Assembly: GCA_049698775.1 (NCBI GenBank)
Contig: JBAVYM010000002.1
Location: 1 to 39,595 of the forward strand
Length of the DNA stretch: 39,595 nucleotides
Reading direction: 5' to 3'
Origin: REEB76 sp049698775
GTDB lineage: Bacteria; Pseudomonadota; Gammaproteobacteria; Natronospirales; REEB76
Positions 30,662 through 37,684 of this stretch are shown piece by piece. The position numbers were made by a program, and so were the translations under genes. The notes beneath the pieces were generated by a model. It was not told where the DNA came from. It searched no databases and was given only the letters and a program-made list of their open reading frames with translations. The first letter of the stretch is position 1; each line of letters starts with the position of its first letter.

Positions 30662-32050
30662 TCATTTCTTTATGCCGCCGTTGGTAAGTCCCATCGGATC
30701 CAGCAATTCCTTCAAACGCCCTTCCGGGAGGTCAATCAACTGTTTGGCCACGTCCAGGATCGGCCGGTGTTCCTTGTAAGCCTGCTTGGCAATCACCGCA
30801 CCTTTCTCGTAACCGATGACGGAATTCAGGGCTGTCACCAGGATGGGATTATTGTCCAGGGCTGCGTTAATGTGTTGCTGATTCACCACGAATCCACGGA
30901 TGGCGCTGTCCGCCAATACCCGCGCTGAATTCGCCAGCAGTTCAAGACTTTGCAGCAGGTTATAGGCGATGACCGGCAGCATCACGTTCAACTGGAAATT
31001 GCCCGCCTGACCGGCGACGGTGATGGTCAGATCGTTGCCCATGACCTGGGCGGCCACCATGGTGACGGCTTCAGGAATCACCGGGTTTACCTTGCCGGGC
31101 ATGATGCTGGAGCCGGGTTGCAGCGCCGGCAAGGCGATTTCACCCAGCCCCGCCAACGGTCCGCTGTTCATCCAGCGCAGATCGTTGCAAATCTTCATGA
31201 GACTCACTGCCAGGGTCTTCAACTGGCCGGATAACTCCACCGCCGTGTCCTGGCAGCTCAGGGATTCAAAATAGTTATGGCTGGTGGTGAATGGAATGCC
31301 GCTGCGCTTGGCCAGTTCCGCGGCCATGCGTTGGCCGAATTCCGGATGGGCGTTGATGCCGGTACCAACCGCGGTGCCGCCCTGAGCCAAGGCGTGCAGC
31401 CGGGGCAGCACGGCCTCGATGCGGGCCATATTGTGGCGAATCTGCACCGCCCAACCGGATAGTTCCTGGCCCAGGCGCACCGGCATGGCGTCCATCAAAT
31501 GTGTGCGGCCGGTTTTCACGATGCTGTCAGTTGCGCGCGACTTGGTTTCGATTATTTCAGCCAGATGCCCGAGGGCCGGCAACAACCTCTCTTTCACCTC
31601 CAGCGCGGCACTCACATGAATGGCTGTGGGGATGACATCGTTGCTGCTCTGGCTCATGTTCACATGGTCGTTGGGATGCACCGGCAATCCTGATTTTTCC
31701 GCGGCCAGGTGCGCAATCACCTCATTCGCATTCATGTTGGTGCTGGTGCCCGAACCGGTCTGGAACACGTCAATCGGGAACTGCCGATCGTGCTTGCTCT
31801 GCGCGACTTCCACGGCCGCCATTTCGATGGCCTGAGCGAGTTTCGCATCCAACAGACCCAATTCCCTATTCACGCTGGCAGCGCAGGCCTTGATGAGTCC
31901 CAGCGCCCGGATGAACGCCCGCGGCAACGTCAGCCCGCTGATGGGAAAGTTCTGTACCGCACGCTGGGTCTGGGCGCCCCATAGCGCCTCGGCGGGCACC
32001 TTGAGCTCGCCCATGCTGTCGTGTTCCACCCGGAAAGTTCGTTCGGACAT
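30662..32050 (-). CDS. fumC: Class II fumarate hydratase
   Basis: A 462-residue iron-free fumarase that hydrates fumarate to malate in the TCA cycle. It has the superfamily signature GSSIMPGKVNPV, the TGSGTSTNMNANEV segment and the SSNDVIPTA segment. Its length matches E. coli FumC (467). The ATG at 32050 is chosen because GGGAG lies 9 bases upstream and the protein starts with the usual MSERTFRVEHDSMGE; the open frame before it is AT-rich non-coding DNA. It is divergent from purB, a relative in the same superfamily. Confidence 0.95.
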   Translation of the reverse strand: MSERTFRVEHDSMGELKVPAEALWGAQTQRAVQNFPISGLTLPRAFIRALGLIKACAASVNRELGLLDAKLAQAIEMAAVEVAQSKHDRQFPIDVFQTGSGTSTNMNANEVIAHLAAEKSGLPVHPNDHVNMSQSSNDVIPTAIHVSAALEVKERLLPALGHLAEIIETKSRATDSIVKTGRTHLMDAMPVRLGQELSGWAVQIRHNMARIEAVLPRLHALAQGGTAVGTGINAHPEFGQRMAAELAKRSGIPFTTSHNYFESLSCQDTAVELSGQLKTLAVSLMKICNDLRWMNSGPLAGLGEIALPALQPGSSIMPGKVNPVIPEAVTMVAAQVMGNDLTITVAGQAGNFQLNVMLPVIAYNLLQSLELLANSARVLADSAIRGFVVNQQHINAALDNNPILVTALNSVIGYEKGAVIAKQAYKEHRPILDVAKQLIDLPEGRLKELLDPMGLTNGGIKK

Positions 32051-32091
32051 ACATTTCTCCCGGAGAAATGAATTGAAATACAATATGTAAC

Positions 32092-32107
32092 ACCCTGATT
32101 TCAGGGT
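32092..32107. promoter_or_regulatory. Perfect inverted repeat between fumC and purB (operator candidate)
   Basis: ACCCTGA (32092-32098), a 2-base gap and TCAGGGT (32101-32107) form a perfect palindrome. On the plus strand it abuts TATAAT at 32107-32112, a -10 box suited to purB. On the minus strand a possible TATTGT (32085-32080) lies below it for fumC. A protein bound here could block both promoters. The regulator is not recognised. Confidence 0.45.
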
Positions 32108-32112
32108 ATAAT
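32107..32112 (+). promoter_or_regulatory. Consensus -10 box for purB
   Basis: A perfect TATAAT lies about 92 bases before the purB ATG. The -35 position (32084-32089, TATGTA) is poor, so an activator may be needed. It overlaps the palindrome at 32092-32107 by one base. Confidence 0.5.
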
Positions 32113-32203
32113 TATCCTTGGTCGCTTGGGGTAAGATGATGCGGAACGCCATTCAGCACGCGGTTATTATCCGCAATCCCGCCAACATTTGCACGGAACC
32201 TGC

Positions 32204-33571
32204 ATGCAACTGTCACCGCTGACGGCCATTTCACCACTCGACGGACGTTACGCTGCCCGCACCGATGTGCTGCGGGCACTGTTCAGCGAATACGGCCTCA
32301 TGCGCCGGCGCTTGTGGGTGGAAGTGGCTTGGCTCATGGCCATGGCCGACAACCCGGGGATTCCGGAGATCCAGCCGCTCAGCGCCGAAGCCCGTGCGCA
32401 ATTGCAAAAGCTCAGCGACGGATTCGATCTGGCCGCGGCCGCCCGCATCAAGAACATCGAGACCACCACCAATCACGACGTCAAGGCCATTGAATACTAT
32501 CTGCGCGAAAAGGTCCGCGGCGATGCTGAACTGGAACGGCTGAGCGAATTCCTGCATTTTGCCTGCACCTCGGAAGACATCAACAACCTTGCTTACGCCC
32601 TGTTGTTCCGTGAAACACGCGAACAGCAGCTACTGCCCATGATGGAGCGCATGGCCGAGCGCATGCGCGGACTCGCACACCGTTACGCGGAGCTTGCCAT
32701 GCTGGCACGCACCCATGGTCAGCCGGCTTCACCGACCACTTTGGGTAAGGAATTGGCGAACATGGTCGCGCGCCTGCGCCGCCAGCATGCGCAATTGGCG
32801 GCGGTGCACATCAACGGCAAATTCAACGGTGCGGTCGGCAATTACAACGCCCACCTGATCGCGTATCCGGAACTGGATTGGCCCGCCATCAGCAAACAGC
32901 TGGTGGAATCGCTGGGGCTGGAATGGTCCGCGTACACCGTTCAGATCGAGCCGCACGACTGGATGGCGGAATATTTCGATGCGTTGGCGCGCTTCAACAC
33001 GATACTGATAGATGCCTGCCGCGATATCTGGGGCTACATCTCGCTAGGTTACTTCCGCCAGAAAACCAGCGTCGGCGAAGTGGGTTCCTCCACCATGCCG
33101 CATAAGGTCAACCCGATCGATTTCGAGAACGCCGAAGGCAACCTCGGCATGGCCAATGCCTTGCTGCGGCACTTTGCGGAAAAACTGCCGATCTCGCGCT
33201 GGCAACGGGATCTCACCGATTCCACCGTGTTGCGCAATGTGGGCGTGGCCATCGGCCACAGCCTGCTGGCTTATGAAACCTTCCTCAAGGGCCTGAGCAA
33301 ACTTGAAGCAGATGCGGAACGCATGAGCCGGGAACTGAATGACAACTGGGAAGTGCTGGCAGAAGCGATCCAGACCGTGATGCGGCGTTACGGCATGGAC
33401 GCTCCCTATGAACAACTCAAGAAACTGACACGTGGTAAACGCATTGACAAGGAAGGCTTGCGGAAATTCATCAAGGATTTGGACATTCCCAATCCCGCCA
33501 AACAACGGCTGCTGGCCCTGACGCCTGCCGACTACATCGGTCTCGCCGCCCGCCTCGCGCGCGACATCTGA
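32204..33571 (+). CDS. purB: Adenylosuccinate lyase
   Basis: A 455-residue enzyme of purine synthesis that removes fumarate from SAICAR and adenylosuccinate. Its opening LSPLTAISPLDGRY and the signature GSSTMPHKVNPIDFENAEGN are those of E. coli-type PurB. TSEDINNLAY and a THGQPASPTT segment supply other conserved active-site residues. Length is identical to the usual 456. The ATG at 32204 gives this canonical start; an in-frame TTG five codons earlier is unlikely. purB lies 3 bases before the broken roxA gene, and the group roxA, nudJ, mnmA, hflD recalls the E. coli purB-hflD-mnmA-nudJ region. Confidence 0.96.
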   Translation: MQLSPLTAISPLDGRYAARTDVLRALFSEYGLMRRRLWVEVAWLMAMADNPGIPEIQPLSAEARAQLQKLSDGFDLAAAARIKNIETTTNHDVKAIEYYLREKVRGDAELERLSEFLHFACTSEDINNLAYALLFRETREQQLLPMMERMAERMRGLAHRYAELAMLARTHGQPASPTTLGKELANMVARLRRQHAQLAAVHINGKFNGAVGNYNAHLIAYPELDWPAISKQLVESLGLEWSAYTVQIEPHDWMAEYFDALARFNTILIDACRDIWGYISLGYFRQKTSVGEVGSSTMPHKVNPIDFENAEGNLGMANALLRHFAEKLPISRWQRDLTDSTVLRNVGVAIGHSLLAYETFLKGLSKLEADAERMSRELNDNWEVLAEAIQTVMRRYGMDAPYEQLKKLTRGKRIDKEGLRKFIKDLDIPNPAKQRLLALTPADYIGLAARLARDI

Positions 33572-33574
33572 TTC

Positions 33575-34738
33575 ATGCGCGGGCGGGTGCCACTCGGCGG
33601 CCTTGCGGCACACACCTTTCTGAAACGGCACTGGCAGAAATCACCCTGCCTGATCCGTCAGGCGTTTCCCGGATTTGTGTCACCCATCTCACCCGATGAA
33701 CTCGCGGGTCTGGCCTGCGAGCCGGGCGTGGAATCCAGATTGGTGCTCAAAACCCGCAAGCAGCCGGGATGGCTTGTGCGCCACGGTCCCTTCACGGAAA
33801 AAGACTTCCGCGCGTTGCCGGGCAAAAACTGGACTTTGCTGGTGCAGGATACCGACAAGCATCTGGCGGAGCTGGCGCAATTCCTTGCGTATTTCGATTT
33901 TATTCTAAACTGGCGCATTGACGATCTCATGATCAGCTATGCCAGCGACGGTGGTTCAGTCGGGCCGCATGTGGATAACTACGATGTATTCCTGCTGCAA
34001 GCCCAGGGCCACCGGCATTGGGCCATCAGCCGCAAACCGCATCAAACGGCAACCACGACGGGTCTTGAGCTGAGACAAATCCGCGGGTTCAAACCACAGC
34101 AAAGCTGAGTACTCGAACCCGGCGACATGCTGTATCTGCTGCCTGGTGTTGCCCATCATGGTGTGGCGCGCGGCGCTTGCATGACGTTCTCAATCGGTTT
34201 CCGCGCGCCCGCCTATGCGGAAATGCTTGCGGACCTGAGCGGACGGTTATTGGCGCGCCTGGATACGAATGACCGTTACAGCGATCCCGGCCTGTCATCG
34301 GCAGACGCCGACCCGGGGCTGATTCCAAAGAATACCCGCACCGCCCTGCGCCGCAAATTGCGCGCCGCTCAGTCTCTGCACGATGCAGAGCTGGATGAAT
34401 GGTTCGGTTGCTTCATTACGGAACCCAAACCCTGGCTCGCGCCTGCTCCACCACGTCGCAAGCTGACCCCAGCGCAGTTGCGCAAACGGCTGGCGGCGTC
34501 CGGGAAACTGCAGCGCGACCCGGCGGCCTTGCTGGCCTGGTATAACGCCGGGCCGGCAACCGGTGTCAAACTGTACGCCAACGGCCAATGCCACACGCTG
34601 CGGCTGACGGGTCTCGCGCGCATGCTGTGCGCGGTCCGCAGTTATCCTGCTGCGCAACTGGAATCCTGGCGGCAAGACCCGCAGGCCGTCGGCTTATTGA
34701 CGGCGCTCTGCAATGCAGGAATATTGCACTTCAAATGA
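33575..34738 (+). pseudogene. roxA: RoxA-like 2-oxoglutarate oxygenase interrupted by an in-frame TGA
   Basis: Two open stretches, 33575-34108 and 34109-34738, share one reading frame and together match the cupin-fold ribosomal oxygenase RoxA/YcfD (FLKRHWQKSP, PISPDELAGLACE, WRIDDLMISYAS, SVGPHVDNYDVF, then LEPGDMLYLLPGVAHHGVA and FSIGFRAPAY). RoxA hydroxylates an arginine of ribosomal protein L16. A TGA at 34106-34108 (codon 178) sits between the iron-binding HxD (132-134) and the distal His (194), dividing the active site. Homologues often have Trp just before VLEPGD, so TGG to TGA by one base is the simplest change. The downstream part has an ATG at 34130 but cannot act alone. Confidence 0.8.
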
Positions 34739-35226
34739 GCCCCAATTTGCATGACCACCGGGAACTTGCGACCTCCGAGGATAACCGCGTGGCAGCGGTT
34801 CACCTGGTCGCAACCGCCCGCGCGGGCCTGGCCTTGTTCACCCGGGACCTGGAGCCAGCAATCTACGACACCGCGGAATTCGTGGCGGCGGTACAGCAAC
34901 TGGCCCTACGCAGCCGCTTCTCGCGTATCCGCATCGTGGTGGCTGATCCTACGACTGCCATCAAGAACGGCCACCGCCTGATAGAACTGGGAAGGCGGCT
35001 CAGCAGTTACATCGAATTCCGCCGGCCTTGCGCGGACCACGCGAAATTGCCGGAATCCTTCCTGATAACCGACGATATCGGCGTGTTGTACCGTCCGGTA
35101 GCCAACCGTTATGAAGGCTTCGCCGATTCCGATAATCTTCTCGAAGCCCGCACGCTCTTGCGCTTGTTTGAGGAAATCTGGGAACAGGCTGAACCCGAAC
35201 CCGAGTTTCGCCGTCTGGGTTTGTGA
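34735..35226 (+). CDS. DUF7931-like protein (C-terminal domain of GNAT-associated proteins)
   Basis: A 163-residue soluble protein. It starts with an ATGA overlap on the last codon of the roxA-derived frame, so it was translationally coupled to it. Segments such as LALFTRDLEPAIYDTAEFV, IRIVVADPTTAIKNGHRLIELGRRLSSYIEFRR and DDIGVLYRPVANRYEGFADS match a domain that, in pseudomonads and relatives, is fused behind a GNAT acetyltransferase near roxA and purB. Here the GNAT part is absent. The pattern resembles phospholipase D-like folds without an HKD motif. Function is unknown. The family name is recalled from general knowledge and has not been checked. Confidence 0.65.
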   Translation: MSPNLHDHRELATSEDNRVAAVHLVATARAGLALFTRDLEPAIYDTAEFVAAVQQLALRSRFSRIRIVVADPTTAIKNGHRLIELGRRLSSYIEFRRPCADHAKLPESFLITDDIGVLYRPVANRYEGFADSDNLLEARTLLRLFEEIWEQAEPEPEFRRLGL

Positions 35227-35254
35227 CGGAGTTAACCATTTACAGATCTCATCC

Positions 35255-35283
35255 TTGATACCACGAATCCATCGGGGTTAGAT
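35255..35283 (+). promoter_or_regulatory. Promoter for nudJ, possibly leaderless
   Basis: TTGATA (35255-35260) and TTAGAT (35278-35283) are 17 bases apart. Transcription would start at about 35290, almost at the nudJ ATG (35292), and no Shine-Dalgarno precedes that ATG. Confidence 0.5.
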
Positions 35284-35291
35284 TTACTTGC

Positions 35292-35771
35292 ATGAAATGG
35301 AACCCACACGTCACCGTCGCCGCCATCGGGCAACACGATGACCGCTTTCTCATGGTGGAGGAAAAGGTCCGTGGCAAGCGGGTCATCAACAACCCCGCTG
35401 GTCATCTGGAAGACGCCGAGAGTTTTATCGAGGCGGTGCGCCGCGAAACCCGGGAGGAAACCGGTTGGGAGTTCGAACCGGACGCGGTCACCGGCATCTA
35501 TCTTTGGAAAAATCTAAACCTGCGCTCAACCTTCCTGCGTATTGCCTTCTCCGGACGGTGCATCCGGCACCATCCCGATTGGCCGCTGGATCACGGTATC
35601 GTCGGTCCGCGCTGGTGCACGCGGGCCGAATTGGACCGTGACGACGTGACGCTGCGCAGCCCACTGGTAACACACTGCATTGACGATCATCTTGCCGGCC
35701 GGCGCTTGCCGTTGGATATCCTCACCTGCCTGGAACCCTCCGAGATTGTCTTGAGGGCCGCCCGCGCGTAA
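35292..35771 (+). CDS. nudJ: Nudix phosphohydrolase NudJ
   Basis: A 159-residue Nudix enzyme with a full box (GHLEDAESFIEAVRRETREE followed by TGW) and the NudJ-like opening PHVTVAAIGQHDDRFLMVEE. E. coli NudJ hydrolyses nucleoside tri- and diphosphates and the thiamin precursor HMP-pyrophosphate. It lies just upstream of mnmA, as in E. coli, and this supports the assignment. The ATG at 35292 begins at the conserved N-terminus. The promoter candidate would give a transcript starting within a few bases of it. Confidence 0.92.
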   Translation: MKWNPHVTVAAIGQHDDRFLMVEEKVRGKRVINNPAGHLEDAESFIEAVRRETREETGWEFEPDAVTGIYLWKNLNLRSTFLRIAFSGRCIRHHPDWPLDHGIVGPRWCTRAELDRDDVTLRSPLVTHCIDDHLAGRRLPLDILTCLEPSEIVLRAARA

Positions 35772-35800
35772 TTGCGTCCGTGGCCGGGTAAAATAACCGC

Positions 35801-36949
35801 ATGCGTACCGGTGCCCAAACCCGTGTGATTGTCGGCTTGTCGGGCGGAGTGGATTCCGCCGTGGCCGCCCTGCTGCTCAAGGAGCAGAGTTACGCGGTAG
35901 AGGGCTTGTTCATGGACAACTGGGAGGACGGCGAGGAACAGACCTACTGCACGGCAGCCGAGGATTTCCAAGACGCACGTCAAGTCTGCGAGACGCTCGA
36001 CATTCCACTGCATATGGTGAATTTTGCCGCCGAATACCGGGAGCGCGTGTTTCGTCATTTTCTGGATGAACATGCCGCCGGTCGCACGCCTAATCCCGAC
36101 GTGCTGTGCAACAGCGAAATCAAGTTCAAGGCATTCCTGGATTACGCGCTGCGGCTGGGCGCCGAGTTTATTGCCACCGGCCATTACGCGCGAACCACGA
36201 ACGGCGATGCCGGCGTGAAATTGCTGCGCGGCCTCGACCCCGCCAAGGATCAGAGCTATTTTCTGCACGCTGTACCACAAACCGCGCTGGGCCACGCAAT
36301 CTTTCCGGTGGGCGGTATGCTTAAACAGGATGTTCGCCAGCGTGCGCGTGCAGCCGGTTTCCTCAATCACGACAAGAAAGACAGCACCGGCATCTGCTTC
36401 ATCGGCGAGCGCAGGTTCAGCGAATTCCTTTCCAGATACCTTCCGGCGCAACCCGGCAATATCGAAACCATCGAAGGTGAAGTGCTCGGCTCGCATCGCG
36501 GACTCATGCACTACACGCTTGGCCAGCGCCAGGGGCTGGGCGTTGGTGGACGGCGCGCTACGACGGAAATGCCCTGGTACGTGGCCGCCAAGGATTTGCG
36601 GCGCAACGTGCTGGTGGCGGTTCAGGGTCACGATCATCCGCTCTTGCAACAGCAAGCGCTTGTTGCCGGACAACTGCACTGGATTGCGGGAATGCCGCCG
36701 GCGCATCAATTCGCATGCACCGCCAAGGCCCGCTATAGGCAGGCGGATCAAGCCTGCCAGGTGACGATTGAAAATGAAAATTACTGTCATGTGATCTTCG
36801 ATCGTATCCAGCGGGCGCTGACCCCGGGCCAATACGTGGTTTTTTACCACGGCGAAGAATGCCTGGGTGGCGGAGTGATCAATGCAGTGGTCTTGGCATC
36901 CAGCAGCGCTGCGGCGGCCGCCGGCGTGCCAGCCCGGAGCGCGGCATGA
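35801..36949 (+). CDS. mnmA: tRNA-specific 2-thiouridylase MnmA
   Basis: A 382-residue enzyme that thiolates U34 of tRNA-Lys, -Glu and -Gln. The PP-loop SGGVDS is at residues 14-19. Catalytic Cys 103 (NPDVLCNSEIKF) and Cys 199 (STGICFIGERRF) are both present. DAQLHWIAG-like and FYHGEECLGGG segments mark the C-terminal barrel. The tail (SSSAAAAAGVPARSAA) is an extra Ala-rich end. No clear Shine-Dalgarno precedes the ATG; a TAAAAT-like -10 lies just before it. It follows nudJ by 29 bases and overlaps hflD by 4 (ATGA). Confidence 0.96.
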   Translation: MRTGAQTRVIVGLSGGVDSAVAALLLKEQSYAVEGLFMDNWEDGEEQTYCTAAEDFQDARQVCETLDIPLHMVNFAAEYRERVFRHFLDEHAAGRTPNPDVLCNSEIKFKAFLDYALRLGAEFIATGHYARTTNGDAGVKLLRGLDPAKDQSYFLHAVPQTALGHAIFPVGGMLKQDVRQRARAAGFLNHDKKDSTGICFIGERRFSEFLSRYLPAQPGNIETIEGEVLGSHRGLMHYTLGQRQGLGVGGRRATTEMPWYVAAKDLRRNVLVAVQGHDHPLLQQQALVAGQLHWIAGMPPAHQFACTAKARYRQADQACQVTIENENYCHVIFDRIQRALTPGQYVVFYHGEECLGGGVINAVVLASSSAAAAAGVPARSAA

Positions 36950-37581
36950 GCCGGCCGCTGGCAGATCGGGTGCTGGCCCTCGCGGGCGTGGTCCAGGCCG
37001 CGTCTTTGGTCAACGCCGTGGCCACCGGCGCTCGCACTGATGAGCTGTCGCTGCATGCCACGCTCGGCAGCATCATCAAGACCGAAAGCGAGGATGTACC
37101 ACAGGTGTTCGGCGATCTGCGCGGCCTCGGCTTCGGTCTGCAACAACTGGCCAAGCTGCTGGGAGATGAACATCAATCCGCCGACGTGACGGTGCTGCGC
37201 TACACCCTGAGCCTGTTGCAGTTGCAAGGCAAGGTCATGCGCCGCCGCGCGCTCAAGCAGGTGCTGGAAGGTGGCGTCAAACGCGCACGTGATCAAATCC
37301 GACATTTCGGACCCACTCACACCAACGTGCTGGCGAATCTCGCCGACACCTACCTGCATAGCGCTGGCACCATCCAGCCGCGCATCATGGTCACCGGCGA
37401 CGCCTTGCATCTGCAGAACCAGCGCGTCATCAACCTGGTGCGCAGCCTGCTCCTGGGCGGTCTGCGCGCGGCGGTTCTATGGCGGCAGTGCGGCGGTTCG
37501 CGCTGGATGTTGCTGTTCATGCGCGCCGGGCTGCAAAAAGAAGCGAAACGCCTGCTGCGCGAGAGTGGCCGCTACGCCTGA
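36946..37581 (+). CDS. hflD: High-frequency lysogenisation protein HflD
   Basis: A 211-residue all-helical peripheral membrane protein. It matches HflD/YcfC with DRVLALAGVVQAASLVNAVA, LQLQGKVMRR and GTIQPRIMVTGD-like segments, the last near TYLHSAGTIQPRIMV. In E. coli it lowers lambda lysogeny by binding CII and is encoded directly between mnmA and purB; its cell role is otherwise unclear. The ATG overlaps the mnmA stop. The order nudJ-mnmA-hflD is the E. coli order. Confidence 0.93.
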   Translation: MSRPLADRVLALAGVVQAASLVNAVATGARTDELSLHATLGSIIKTESEDVPQVFGDLRGLGFGLQQLAKLLGDEHQSADVTVLRYTLSLLQLQGKVMRRRALKQVLEGGVKRARDQIRHFGPTHTNVLANLADTYLHSAGTIQPRIMVTGDALHLQNQRVINLVRSLLLGGLRAAVLWRQCGGSRWMLLFMRAGLQKEAKRLLRESGRYA

Positions 37582-37587
37582 ACTGCC

Positions 37588-37611
37588 GATTCCGCGCCGT
37601 TGTCTTATAAT
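37588..37611 (+). promoter_or_regulatory. Possible acnA promoter
   Basis: A perfect TATAAT (37606-37611) lies 73 bases before the acnA ATG, in the short gap after hflD. The -35 position, 17 bases upstream, has only a weak match (CTGCCG), and the boundaries given here cover the -10 and spacer. Confidence 0.4.
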
Positions 37612-37684
37612 AGCGCTCACGTCTTTACATTCTCGGTGGCCCGGTTTGACAACCGCCAGCTACTTTCGCTTTTTCGGAGACAGC

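Noticed and set aside
34106..34108. TGA read as selenocysteine or as tryptophan by a changed genetic code
   Set aside because: TGA ends most genes in the window, including many ATGA overlaps. RoxA is not a selenoprotein family, and no insertion-element hairpin was noticed after the codon. A mutation or sequence error is simpler.
35687..36850. A 387-codon open frame on the minus strand
   Set aside because: It is antisense to nudJ and mnmA, both well supported by catalytic motifs.
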